A stretch of 64,000 bases of DNA from an uncultured Clostridia bacterium (GTDB taxonomy: Bacteria > Bacillota > Clostridia > UBA1212), in assembly GCA_947304585.1 (NCBI GenBank), contig CAMZBI010000004.1:1-64000 (forward strand), read 5' to 3'. Below the pieces are notes generated by a model, which made no database searches, was not told where the DNA came from, and saw nothing but the letters and a program-made list of their open reading frames with translations. Of this stretch, positions 43,054 through 51,204 are shown piece after piece (positions within the stretch are counted from its first letter, which is position 1; the number at the start of each line of letters is the position of its first letter). The position numbers and the translations under genes were made by a program.

Positions 43054-45252
43054 TCAGGCTTCAAATTCAAATCTGTTCTCGCCTGAAATCAGAGTCATTT
43101 CAAAATCCCTGTGCTTAAATACTGCGGTCTTGCCTTCGGGAAGTGTGACTTTTGCCCGAACAAGGCCGCTGTTTTCGTTGTCCCTTAAGTAGCTTGCGGA
43201 AACGTGTCCGCAGGGAAGCAATCTTGAACCGGAGATCCTGTTTGACTGGGGCGGCATGAAAGGACTGATCACCAGTTTTTCGTAGCCCGCCGAATCGGCC
43301 TCCTGGGTAATTCCCAGCAGTCTCTCAAAGAAATATGTCACCACGGAGCCGAACATTGGGTGGCTGTGGGACCGGTCTCTTGTGGAGTTCAGCCAGTACT
43401 CGCTGAGGGTGGTGAAACCGGCTTTCATCCAGCCCGCAAAGGTCCTGTCCCCCAGAAGCAGTTCAACGGCAACATCCCCTGCGCCGATGTCAAAAAGCAC
43501 TCTGGTCACCACGTCCGTGCCGCAGATGCCCGTGTCGAACTGGCCAAGGTCTTTATAATAGGAAACCAGAAAACTCTTTGTGGCTTCGTCTCCGAGGCCC
43601 AGGTCCAGGGCGAAGGCATTGGCGCCTTGGATATTGGCAAGGTAATTGTGATCCCAGGTGTTGTAGTAGGCAGCTCTGGTGGCCTTTTTCCGGGCTTCTA
43701 TCCGCTTTTCGAGGGCGGGAACGTCGCCGGCCTTGCCGATAAGTTTTGCGATCTCAACGGCCCGCTTCATGGACTTGATGTAGTAATAGTTGTTGATGAA
43801 ACCTGCGGGAAGGGCAGTGGGCGTCAACGTGCACCAGTCGCCAAGGCACCATTCGCCTTCCTTGTCGCTGACGACGATATCGTTGAAGGAGTGGGCCTCA
43901 AGGTAGTCGAAATACCTAAGCATCTGGGGGTAGAGCCGCCTGCAGGGACCAATGTCGCCGTACTCCTTGTAATACCTGTAGGGGACCTCCACTATCGCAC
44001 AGCCCCAGGCTCCGGGACCGCCTCCGCTTCTTATATATGGCGCCGTGTACTGGATGTGACCGGTGTGAACGTCCTGGCAGTCCGAAATGTCGTCGATCCA
44101 TTTAAGGTAAAACTTCCTTGCGTCAAGCACGGTCATTGCCGCCTGGCAGGTGAGCTGGCCGTCACCGGTATAACCCCGCCGCTCGATATGGGGGCAGTCC
44201 GAGGGAATTCCCGCATGCATGTTGCTGAGCTGGGTGTTGATGTAGGCCTTGTAGAGCCAGTTCAGAGCTTCGCAATCCGAATCAAACTCGGAGGAAACGT
44301 CAACGTCCGCGTGCACAAACCCCACATTCAAAAGCTCCGCATCGCCGTCAACCTCTGCAAACCTGAATGCAAACCAGGTGAACCTGGGCGAGACTATACG
44401 CTCTTTCCCGTCCGAGATCACAACGAAACTCTGCCTGTGGGAATATCTCCTGTCGATCCTGTTGTCCGCAGTCTTTTCTTCAGAAAAAGTCACGGTCACC
44501 GCAACCCCAAACGGTGCGTTGATCTTGACCACCGGGAGGGCGGAAATGTTTTTCCCCGCATCATAGACTTTGTATTGTCTTAACACCCCGTCAACTTCTT
44601 CTTCATAGGTATTGATGAGGGCGGGTCTGACTGTCTCCGTGATCCTGTCCCCCGGGCAGTCCGAAGTCACGTATTCCGTCTCCAGAGGCTTTGCTGCCAC
44701 CGCCTTCACGGTTTTGCCCGCCCAGTCCGTATCGCCGAAAACTCCTTCGCCAAAACCTTTGAAATTCTGGGTCTCGTGGCATGTGAAAGCGTATTCTTTC
44801 ACGAAACTGTCGGCAAAAACGTCTGACGTGCCGGAGTAAAATCTTGTCGTTCTGCCGTCTGCCTCCGCTTCGATCATGTAGATGACCTTGGCGGTTCCGA
44901 AGGGCCCTCCCTCAAAGGTGTACCATCCGCCGCCGAAATGAACGGCAAGAAGATTGTCTCCCTCGTTAACAAGGCCCGTTACGTCAATGACCGGAACGAT
45001 CAGCCTGTGGCCGAAAAGCTTCTCGCCAACGGGATAGTTCTCCCTCGCCTCAAAATCTGTGTTCAGCGGCAAAAACTCGCTTGTGTTGACTTCTTTTCCG
45101 TTGATAAATGCGTGGAAAAAGCCAAGGCCAACCACCTTCAGAGTGACTTTTTCAGCCTTGCCAATGTTGAACACCGACCTGAGCACGGGAAATCTGATCT
45201 GCTCCTCCGGCTCGATCCATATCGCTTTTCCGAACATCTCTTTTTGTGTCAT
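43054..45252 (-). CDS. Alpha-L-rhamnosidase, GH78
   Basis: A 732-residue enzyme without signal peptide, so probably cytoplasmic. The N-terminal beta-sandwich (about 1-250) includes GLGFFHAFINGKEV and VHFGGGWYTFE. The (alpha/alpha)6 catalytic barrel carries the GH78 motif GIPSDCPHIERRGYTGDGQL near residue 345, with the catalytic acidic residues in the DCP..ER..GD cluster. A C-terminal beta domain holds HPMFGSVVTYFFERLLGI. It releases L-rhamnose from oligosaccharides such as those from rhamnogalacturonan or flavonoid glycosides. It is transcribed towards the hexuronate operon, which fits pectin use. Its upstream region holds 31-bp tandem repeats. Confidence 0.92.
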   Translation of the reverse strand: MTQKEMFGKAIWIEPEEQIRFPVLRSVFNIGKAEKVTLKVVGLGFFHAFINGKEVNTSEFLPLNTDFEARENYPVGEKLFGHRLIVPVIDVTGLVNEGDNLLAVHFGGGWYTFEGGPFGTAKVIYMIEAEADGRTTRFYSGTSDVFADSFVKEYAFTCHETQNFKGFGEGVFGDTDWAGKTVKAVAAKPLETEYVTSDCPGDRITETVRPALINTYEEEVDGVLRQYKVYDAGKNISALPVVKINAPFGVAVTVTFSEEKTADNRIDRRYSHRQSFVVISDGKERIVSPRFTWFAFRFAEVDGDAELLNVGFVHADVDVSSEFDSDCEALNWLYKAYINTQLSNMHAGIPSDCPHIERRGYTGDGQLTCQAAMTVLDARKFYLKWIDDISDCQDVHTGHIQYTAPYIRSGGGPGAWGCAIVEVPYRYYKEYGDIGPCRRLYPQMLRYFDYLEAHSFNDIVVSDKEGEWCLGDWCTLTPTALPAGFINNYYYIKSMKRAVEIAKLIGKAGDVPALEKRIEARKKATRAAYYNTWDHNYLANIQGANAFALDLGLGDEATKSFLVSYYKDLGQFDTGICGTDVVTRVLFDIGAGDVAVELLLGDRTFAGWMKAGFTTLSEYWLNSTRDRSHSHPMFGSVVTYFFERLLGITQEADSAGYEKLVISPFMPPQSNRISGSRLLPCGHVSASYLRDNENSGLVRAKVTLPEGKTAVFKHRDFEMTLISGENRFEFEA

Positions 45253-45338
45253 TTCCTGAAAACTCCTTCTTGATTCAGTTGCTTTTTATGCGGTCGCATT
45301 GATTCGCCGCTGTTGATTCGGTTGCCTTTGATTCGATT

Positions 45339-45449
45339 GCCGCCAATGCGACCTCATTTTGATTCGGCTGCCGCCAATGCAGCTTCGTTTTAATTTAGGT
45401 GCCGCCAATGCAGCTTCGTTTTAATTTAGGTGCCGCCAATGCAACTTCG
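45339..45449. repeat. 31-bp tandem repeat upstream of the rhamnosidase gene
   Basis: Units starting with GCCGCCAATGC lie at 45339, 45370, 45401 and 45432, exactly 31 bp apart; the second and third are identical and the others partly decayed. A vaguer unit may precede at about 45308. Each unit contains GCCAATG. No spacers separate the units, so it is not CRISPR. Confidence 0.85.
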
Positions 45450-45542
45450 CGCGGTATTTATTGGCCAATTATACCCGCCGGGGAGGCTTTTTGCAAGATG
45501 GACTGATCGCCTGAATCGCCTGCGGTGAGTGAGGCGAGTGGG

Positions 45543-45577
45543 TGCGGCTGCGCCGCAAGTGTGGGCAGCTTCGCTGC
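45543..45577. repeat. Two mini-hairpins
   Basis: TGCGGCtgcGCCGCA (45543-45557) and GCAGCttcGCTGC (45565-45577) are the same type as the hairpins at 37769-37963. The whole 45253-45831 gap contains only repeats, no gene. Confidence 0.65.
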
Positions 45578-45620
45578 GAGAGGGCGCCTTCGGCTCAGAG
45601 ACTTGGATTGAAAGACCTGA

Positions 45621-45750
45621 GAAAAGCCGAAACTCGTCGAAATAAATCGAAAGTCGTCGAAACTTCTCGAAATTCGTCGAAATAAGTCGAAAGTCGTCGA
45701 AACCGGTCGAAATAAGTCGAAACTCGTCGAAAAAGGTCGAAACTTGTCGA
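45621..45750. repeat. Precise 10-bp tandem repeat, consensus AANNNGTCGA
   Basis: From about 45621 to 45750 the DNA runs in unbroken 10-bp steps. Twelve successive blocks from 45631 to 45750 end with TCGA (most GTCGA) and begin with AA; the block before and the block after are degenerate. The three middle bases vary freely. The spacing is near one helical turn. It ends about 80 nt before the tadA start. Confidence 0.9.
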
Positions 45751-45831
45751 ACGGTGCGGACTTTTCAAAGCGTTTGCGCCATGGTATCATTTTCCTGCGA
45801 ACAAGAGAAAGGGGGTGCAAAAAGACCTGTT

Positions 45832-47025
45832 ATGTCAAACCAGTTTTATGTTGACTATGTGGAAAAAACGCTGAAAAGAAAATTGGCGCCGGGAACTGTT
45901 TATTCAGACAGCGAGTTCAAAAAGCTTGCGGAAGAGGCGGTTTCAGAATTGGCGGAGAAGATCAGCGTCAGCGAAGATGAAAAAAGAGAGATAACAGAGA
46001 CTGTGTTTGTTTCCCACAGGAAACTCGGAATACTTCAGCCGATGCTTGACGATCCGGACGTCAATGAGATCATGATCAACGGTACTGAGAGTATCTACAT
46101 CGAAAAAAATGGAAAAATAGAGAAATACGATAAGAGATTTTCTGATTCCGCAGTTCTTTTGAATGTGATACAGTCCATGGTCTCCTGGGTCGATAGAACC
46201 GTAAACGAAAGCTCGCCCATTGTCGATGCAAGGCTCACAGACGGGTCAAGGGTAAACATCGTTCTGAAACCGGTGGCTTTGAATGGACCTATCGTGACGA
46301 TAAGAAAATTTCCTGAAAGAAATTTTGAAATGGCGGAGCTTGTGGCGCAGGGGAGCCTGACGGAAGAGGAGGCTGCCTTTTTAAAGAAATGCGTTGAATC
46401 AAAGGTCAATATCTTTGTCTCCGGAGGCACTTCCAGCGGAAAAACCACTTTCCTGAATGTGTTATGCGGATTCATATCCGACCGGGAAAGAATAGTTACA
46501 GTTGAGGACTCTGCCGAACTGAGGCTTTCTCCGCCGAATATCGTGAGACTTGAAACAAAAGAACACGGTTCCGGCAATGGGAAGGATATAACTATGAGGA
46601 TGCTTATCAAAACTGCTCTGAGAATGAGACCTGACAGAATAATTGTGGGAGAAGTTCGGGATTCTGCGGCGGTGGATATGCTGCAGGCCATGTGCACAGG
46701 TCATGACGGAAGTATGTCCACTGCACACGCCAACAGTGCAAGGGACGTAATAACCAGGATAGAAACGATGGCACTCTGGGAGGGAAATATCAATATAGAG
46801 GCGGTAAGGCAACAGATAGCTTCCGGTCTGGATCTGGTGGTCCATATGCAGCGGAGCAGCGATATGAAAAGGTTTATATCCGAGATATGCTGTGTTAACG
46901 GATGCGAAGACGGACGTGTGTCCCTGAAAACGCTTTTTAAAAACGGCTCGAGGACAGGTGAAATTGAAGAAGGATCAAGAATTTATGAAAAAACAACTGC
47001 AGACAAAAACAATACTTCGCTTTAA
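45832..47025 (+). CDS. tadA: Tad pilus assembly ATPase (TadA/CpaF)
   Basis: About 397 residues from ATG 45832 (MSNQFYVDYVEKTLKRKLAP). The frame is open back to 45754 inside the repeat array, but that part is not protein-like; GGGGGTG at 45811-45817 is the likely ribosome site though 14 nt away. It is a PilT/VirB11-type secretion ATPase: DPDVNEIMINGTESIYIE in the N-terminal domain, Walker A SGGTSSGKTTFLN, an Asp/His box near TVEDSAELRL, and IIVGEVRDSAAVDML as Walker B. It powers assembly of Flp-type pili. It is the first gene of a compact Tad locus. Confidence 0.92.
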   Translation: MSNQFYVDYVEKTLKRKLAPGTVYSDSEFKKLAEEAVSELAEKISVSEDEKREITETVFVSHRKLGILQPMLDDPDVNEIMINGTESIYIEKNGKIEKYDKRFSDSAVLLNVIQSMVSWVDRTVNESSPIVDARLTDGSRVNIVLKPVALNGPIVTIRKFPERNFEMAELVAQGSLTEEEAAFLKKCVESKVNIFVSGGTSSGKTTFLNVLCGFISDRERIVTVEDSAELRLSPPNIVRLETKEHGSGNGKDITMRMLIKTALRMRPDRIIVGEVRDSAAVDMLQAMCTGHDGSMSTAHANSARDVITRIETMALWEGNINIEAVRQQIASGLDLVVHMQRSSDMKRFISEICCVNGCEDGRVSLKTLFKNGSRTGEIEEGSRIYEKTTADKNNTSL

Positions 47026-47776
47026 GTCAGGCGCCGGGAAAGGGTTTTATCATCAGAATCCGGCTGTGCTTGTGCTTCTTGGATCCGCATTTTTTGCAGC
47101 GGTTTTTGCCGGCGCACTGATCCTTTCCGACAACTGGATGCTTTCACTGATCGCGGCGGCGACAGTCACCCCGTTTTTTGTGAGATCGTATAAAAAAGCG
47201 GCCAAAGAACGAAAAAAGAAAAGAATCGAAAAGCAGTTTCTTGAAGCCATGCAACTGGTGCTTTCAGCTGTTTCTGCGGGAAATTCAGTGGAACAGGCCA
47301 TGGTCTCCGTACTGGAGAATCAGGAAAAGGGACACTCATCGTCTATTGGCGATATCGCCATGGAACTTGACTCCGTATGCAGAAAAACAGGCATGCTCTA
47401 CCGGTTTTACGACGAACTCATGCTTTTTGCGGTAAAAACGGAAAGTGAAAACATAATAAGCTGCGTCAATGCAATGTCAATAGTTGCTGTCCGGGGAGGG
47501 GATATGACCTATGTCATAAGAAATGCGCTTGCCAATCTCAGGGTCAAATTTGAAACGGATGATGAAATAATGCGGGCGCTGTCATTGCCAAAATACAACC
47601 TGAGGATAATAACGGTCATGCCTTTTGCTCTTGTTCTGCTGATAAAAAATATGTCTGAGGGGTATATGGATGCGCTTTATGAGACGAACTACGGGTTAGC
47701 GGTGTCAATTGGTGCGATGACTGTGATCGCCGGTGCGTGGCTGTTCGGAAGCAAACTTTGCGATGTTAAACTATAG
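46985..47776 (+). CDS. tadB: Tad membrane platform protein TadB-like (T2SSF fold)
   Basis: About 263 residues. ATG 46985, 41 nt before the end of tadA, follows AAGAAGGA at a normal distance; an in-frame GTG at 46958 is an alternative. Two helices near the N-terminus (about 20-55), a cytoplasmic four-helix region (QFLEAMQLVLSAVSAGNSVE, typical of T2SSF/GspF folds) and two C-terminal helices (about 205-262) match TadB. It forms the inner-membrane platform with TadC on which the ATPase acts. Confidence 0.82.
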   Translation: MKKQLQTKTILRFKSGAGKGFYHQNPAVLVLLGSAFFAAVFAGALILSDNWMLSLIAAATVTPFFVRSYKKAAKERKKKRIEKQFLEAMQLVLSAVSAGNSVEQAMVSVLENQEKGHSSSIGDIAMELDSVCRKTGMLYRFYDELMLFAVKTESENIISCVNAMSIVAVRGGDMTYVIRNALANLRVKFETDDEIMRALSLPKYNLRIITVMPFALVLLIKNMSEGYMDALYETNYGLAVSIGAMTVIAGAWLFGSKLCDVKL

Positions 47777-47809
47777 ATTTTTTGTATCAATTCAAAGGAG
47801 GTGATTCCG

Positions 47810-48538
47810 TTGGAAACTAAAAATAGTTTTCTGTCAGGGTACAACGATTCGATGAATGCGAAACTCAGGTTTATTTACGGAGAAGCTTATGAAAGGCGGA
47901 AAAGAGAGAGGGACCTTCTGCTTAAACTCTGCCCGCTGTTTGCGGTGCTTTCTTTCGGCGCGGGTATTCTGTTTGAACTGACAGTTGTTGAGGCTCTGAT
48001 CCTTGGCCTTGGAGTGCCGCTGATCGTGATCGTTGCCACGGAACACAGTATTAATGACAAGGCAAAAACCAAGACGAAAAAACTCAGGCTGGGTCTTGCA
48101 GATCTGCTTGAGCGGCTGGCTGTTTTAGTGGATGCCGGAGTGCCTCTTTGGAGTGCCATCGTGACTGTAAGCGGATACATGGACAAAAATGACGGAGCAC
48201 TGGGAGAAGAACTGTGGCGCACGGTAAATGATTTTGTCACGCCCTCAGGGTATTATTACGGCAATGAAAATGCGATGGAGGATTTGGCCAAACGCTGCAA
48301 CGATGCACAGGTCAGCACGTTTGTTTCGCTCGTACTTCAGAACGCAAGAAAGGGCGCCGATGAGCTTGCACCTCTTTTGAGGATGCATGCGGTAAGCCAG
48401 CGGGAGGAAAGAAAGTCTATCTCAAAACAAATGTCGGAAGAAGCGTCAACGCTGATGGTGATACCGTCGGTAATGATACTGACCGCAGTGATGGCAATAG
48501 TTGCGGCACCGGCAATAATCAGGCTGTTTGCCGGATGA
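47810..48538 (+). CDS. tadC: Tad membrane platform protein TadC-like
   Basis: About 242 residues starting at TTG 47810. A textbook AAAGGAGGTGA at 47794-47804 includes the in-frame GTG 47801, which therefore cannot be the start, and points to TTG six bases on. The protein has two N-terminal helices (about 45-80), a cytoplasmic T2SSF region (LRLGLADLLERLAVLVDAGV) and a C-terminal helix pair ending IVAAPAIIRLFAG. It partners TadB in the pilus platform. Confidence 0.85.
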   Translation: METKNSFLSGYNDSMNAKLRFIYGEAYERRKRERDLLLKLCPLFAVLSFGAGILFELTVVEALILGLGVPLIVIVATEHSINDKAKTKTKKLRLGLADLLERLAVLVDAGVPLWSAIVTVSGYMDKNDGALGEELWRTVNDFVTPSGYYYGNENAMEDLAKRCNDAQVSTFVSLVLQNARKGADELAPLLRMHAVSQREERKSISKQMSEEASTLMVIPSVMILTAVMAIVAAPAIIRLFAG

Positions 48539-48569
48539 CCGGGAGATGTATGAAGAAAGGGGTTGAAAT

Positions 48570-48803
48570 TTGGAAATGGTTGAGAGAATAAAATCGTTTG
48601 TCAACGAAAAGTCGGTTCTTGCATGGAACAAAATACGGGACTTCAAAAACAATATAAATGCGTTGGGCACAATAGAGGTGGTCCTTCTGATCGCTATTTT
48701 GGTTGCGCTTGCGCTGTTATTTAAAACGTTTATAACCAAATATGCGGGCTCAATGTTTGAAAAAATAGAGTCAAAAACCGGGGAGGCGCTTTCCGATTGG
48801 TAA
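48570..48803 (+). CDS. Flp1-like pilin
   Basis: A 77-residue protein from TTG 48570 (GAAAGGGG upstream, 7 nt). A 33-residue hydrophilic leader precedes the hydrophobic pilin helix GTIEVVLLIAILVALALLF (about 33-53) and a short polar tail. Cleavage after Gly33 would leave TIEVV at the mature N-terminus, as in the Flp1-like group. The leader is longer than in classic Flp pilins. No prepilin peptidase gene is in the window. It should be the major subunit of the fibre built by the Tad genes. Confidence 0.85.
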   Translation: MEMVERIKSFVNEKSVLAWNKIRDFKNNINALGTIEVVLLIAILVALALLFKTFITKYAGSMFEKIESKTGEALSDW

Positions 48804-49804
48804 ACCAGGAACGGACGGAAGAGAATAATTCGAGGGTATATATAAGCAACGACAGAACGCTTGTTACCATTAGATTGACCGGTGAAAACAGCTATTCAGA
48901 ATACAAACAGGCCGCAAGAAACAGGATCTTTGCCAATTACTGCGACAGAGCAGAACTTCTTCCGGCAACCGTGACTCCGGATGGATACGTTTGCCGCTTA
49001 AGAAGCAGGGCCACGCTTAAAGAAATCGTGTGCGGGGACGAGGTCCTTGACGTCAGGGGTCTGTCTGCGTTGGCATCGTGTCTGAAAGAGTTGATCGTAG
49101 CTGCAAAGGAATACGGCGTTGATCCAAGGGATTTTGTTTATGACTACAACGGGGTGGAAGTTCGACGTATTGATGCGGATTATAGGTTCGTTTACATGCC
49201 CGGTTTGAGGTTTGCGGAGGGGAGGACGACTGTAAGCGAATTGCTTAAAATCTATTTTTTGAACACAGAGACGGAAGACCTTTCGCAATCGGATTATGAG
49301 GCGATCAGAAATTATGTAACTATGGTCAGAACGGAAGAATCTCCGGATGACATACTGGAAGACCTTGACAGAATTACGGGGAAGATCGACGAACTTTTCA
49401 CAGACACATCTTTTACGCAGAAACTCAAAAGCATTATTGGATTTGGAAAAGTCAGACAGAACGCAGACGAAGCACCTGCACCGGTGATCTATGTTCTGAA
49501 GGGATTGGGCGGACTTGAAGGGTTGAGTTTGGAAAGATGCGTCCGACCTTCAAAAAGGCTGGAAATCAGGATAGGACGGGACGAAGAATGGGCTGACATA
49601 CCTGTGCCGGACATGTTTGCAAGCAGGAGACATGCCGAATTGACGATATCCGGCAACGGGCAGATGACCGTGGCAAACCTTTCTTTAAACGGAATCGTTG
49701 TCGACGGAGAAAAAACAAAAGACTGTATCAGTCAAACAGTAAAGGGGACGGAGGTGGTGATAAACATAACCGACAGTTGCGGGATCGTTCTGTCTGCGGC
49801 ATAA
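48797..49804 (+). CDS. FHA-domain protein of the Tad locus
   Basis: A 335-residue protein from TTG 48797, overlapping the pilin gene by 7 nt; GGGGAGGCG in the pilin end serves as ribosome site. The first 215 residues are mixed alpha/beta with no recognised domain. The C-terminal part (about 240-330) is an FHA domain with IRIGRDEEWADIPVPDMFAS, SRRHAELTI and LSLNGIVVDG, which binds phosphothreonine peptides. Tight overlap with the pilin gene implies a role in pilus regulation, perhaps linking assembly to a Ser/Thr kinase (inference). No membrane segment. Confidence 0.82.
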   Translation: MVNQERTEENNSRVYISNDRTLVTIRLTGENSYSEYKQAARNRIFANYCDRAELLPATVTPDGYVCRLRSRATLKEIVCGDEVLDVRGLSALASCLKELIVAAKEYGVDPRDFVYDYNGVEVRRIDADYRFVYMPGLRFAEGRTTVSELLKIYFLNTETEDLSQSDYEAIRNYVTMVRTEESPDDILEDLDRITGKIDELFTDTSFTQKLKSIIGFGKVRQNADEAPAPVIYVLKGLGGLEGLSLERCVRPSKRLEIRIGRDEEWADIPVPDMFASRRHAELTISGNGQMTVANLSLNGIVVDGEKTKDCISQTVKGTEVVINITDSCGIVLSAA

Positions 49805-49930
49805 ACAGGCGTTAGGCAACGACAAAAACCGCTTTTGTTATTAATCAAATAATTCAGTTGTCCTTGTAACAGAAAAAAAGATACTCACAATGCAGACTGA
49901 GCAAGAACGGGCAGGGATTTTAAAAAAGCA

Positions 49931-49959
49931 TTGACAGGATTGCGCCGTTGTGTTAAAAT
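49931..49959 (+). promoter_or_regulatory. tRNA operon promoter
   Basis: -35 TTGACA (49931-49936), a 17-nt spacer and -10 TAAAAT (49954-49959). It stands 26 nt before tRNA-Ser. The strength suits stable RNA. Confidence 0.8.
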
Positions 49960-49985
49960 GCGCTCCGTGCCTCTTTTGAGGACAC

Positions 49986-50075
49986 GGAAAGATGGTCGAG
50001 TTGGTTTAAGGCACCGGTCTTGAAAACCGGCGATGGTTTTGCCATCCGTGGGTTCGAATCCCACTCTTTCCGCCA
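49986..50075 (+). tRNA. tRNA-Ser (anticodon TGA)
   Basis: Acceptor stem GGAAAGA (49986-49992) pairs with TCTTTCC (50065-50071), followed by G and an encoded CCA (50073-50075). The anticodon stem CCGGT/ACCGG holds the loop CTTGAAA with anticodon TGA at 50021-50023. The long variable arm expected of serine tRNA is present (CGATGGTTTTGCCATCCG region), and the T loop is GGTTCGAATCC. Confidence 0.97.
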
Positions 50076-50081
50076 GGGTAT

Positions 50082-50158
50082 GCGCCCATAGCTCAATTGG
50101 ATAGAGCGTCTGGCTACGGACCAGAAGGTTGTGGATTCGAGCTCTGCTGGGCGCGCCA
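50082..50158 (+). tRNA. tRNA-Arg (anticodon ACG)
   Basis: Acceptor GCGCCCA (50082-50088) pairs with TGGGCGC (50148-50154), then G and an encoded CCA (50156-50158). The anticodon stem TCTGG/CCAGA holds loop CTACGGA with anticodon ACG at 50116-50118, the inosine-modified arginine isoacceptor. It lies 6 nt after tRNA-Ser and is co-transcribed with it. Confidence 0.97.
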
Positions 50159-50160
50159 CG

Positions 50161-50198
50161 AAAAGGACAGCTGAAGGTTTCTCCGGCGGTCCTTTTTT
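50161..50198 (+). terminator. Intrinsic terminator of the tRNA operon
   Basis: AAAAGGAC (50161-50168) pairs with GTCCTTTT (50189-50196), with the T run 50193-50198 overlapping the stem end. It starts 3 nt after tRNA-Arg. Confidence 0.75.
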
Positions 50199-50242
50199 GT
50201 TGCCAAAACTGCCTGTAGTTGACCACCGGAGAGTTCATTTTG

Positions 50243-50272
50243 TTGATAAGAAAAGCTTTTTTGTGGTAAAAT
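50243..50272 (+). promoter_or_regulatory. Promoter of the ECF transporter operon
   Basis: -35 TTGATA (50243-50248), an 18-nt spacer and -10 TAAAAT (50267-50272). No riboswitch-like fold is evident in the 44-nt leader. Confidence 0.6.
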
Positions 50273-50316
50273 GACCGTTGTCGAAAGACTTGTAAAATGC
50301 CTGCAGGAGATCAGAA

Positions 50317-51204
50317 ATGCACTGTTTCCGAAGATATCATCCCATAACGAAAATCGCATATTTTGCCGTGCTTTTCGCAATTGCAATGTTTTCCGAGAAC
50401 CCTCTGATCAGAGTTTTGTCTCTTGCCGGGGCATTGGCGGCGCTTGCTGCAGGCGGTTCTTCATTCAAACGTTTGCTGAAAATTGCGGCAGGCGGGGTGA
50501 TAACTGTCCTTGTCATGGGACCGGTCAACTGCATCATTTTCCACGAAGGAAGAACGGTACTGTTCCGTGTCTTCGGAGCTGCGGTCACTGCAGAAGCTTT
50601 TCTTTACGGATTATCTGCCGGTGTGATGATCGTCGGAACTGCGGTATGGTGTATATTCTTAACAGATGAGACTGATTCGGAGGATCTTGTGTTCACCCTC
50701 GGAAGAGTTCTGCCCGGCGTTTCTGCGGTAATAACCGTTACGTTGAGATATATTCCGGAGATCATAAAAAAATACAGAGAAACTCTTGCTGCCCAGAGAA
50801 TGGTGGGAATTTTTGACGGAAAGAAATTCTTTGTCAGAGCGGTCGTTGCGACTAAAGTCTTTATGTCGGTGACAGAAAGATCTGTAGAAAACGCCATGGA
50901 TACTGCGTTTATAATGCGGGCAAGAGGTTACGGACTCAGAAGAAGAGTGTCCGCAAGCTATAAGAAATGGCGCGAAGAAGATACTGTGATGACTTTGCTG
51001 ACTGTAACCGGAGCGGCAGCATTTGCTTTTGGTGAGATATCGGGATTACTGGGTTTTACATACTACCCTGCTGCGGAATTCGGAAGCGTCAGTCTTTCGG
51101 CGGCGGCATTGGCAATGGTCTGTGCACTGTTTTTCGCACTGCCTGCGTTGACGGCTTTGGACGGGAGGATAAGATGGCAAAAAAGCTTCAAATCAAGGAC
51201 CTGA
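50317..51204 (+). CDS. ecfT: ECF transporter transmembrane (T) component
   Basis: A 295-residue membrane protein of the CbiQ/EcfT family: five or six helices, with MHCFRRYHPITKIAYFAVLF at the start. The two coupling-helix motifs that touch the ATPases lie in the middle: TLAAQRMVGIFDGKKFFVRA and then AFIMRARGYGLRRRV (the A-R-G type motif). It scaffolds the two ATPase domains and the substrate-binding S protein in the membrane. ATG 50317 follows GCAGGAG. It overlaps the next gene by 31 nt. Confidence 0.9.
   Translation: MHCFRRYHPITKIAYFAVLFAIAMFSENPLIRVLSLAGALAALAAGGSSFKRLLKIAAGGVITVLVMGPVNCIIFHEGRTVLFRVFGAAVTAEAFLYGLSAGVMIVGTAVWCIFLTDETDSEDLVFTLGRVLPGVSAVITVTLRYIPEIIKKYRETLAAQRMVGIFDGKKFFVRAVVATKVFMSVTERSVENAMDTAFIMRARGYGLRRRVSASYKKWREEDTVMTLLTVTGAAAFAFGEISGLLGFTYYPAAEFGSVSLSAAALAMVCALFFALPALTALDGRIRWQKSFKSRT

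Noticed and set aside
43360..44583. 407-residue open frame on the + strand
   Set aside because: Antisense shadow of the GH78 rhamnosidase, whose catalytic motifs are clear on the minus strand.
45339..45449. CRISPR array
   Set aside because: Period 31 bp with no unique spacers between units; it is a simple tandem repeat.
45621..45750. CRISPR array or direct-repeat spacer array
   Set aside because: Units are 10 bp and contiguous with no spacers; no cas genes nearby.
50199..50316. Riboswitch in front of the ECF operon
   Set aside because: The leader between promoter and start is only about 44 nt, too short for a known vitamin riboswitch.
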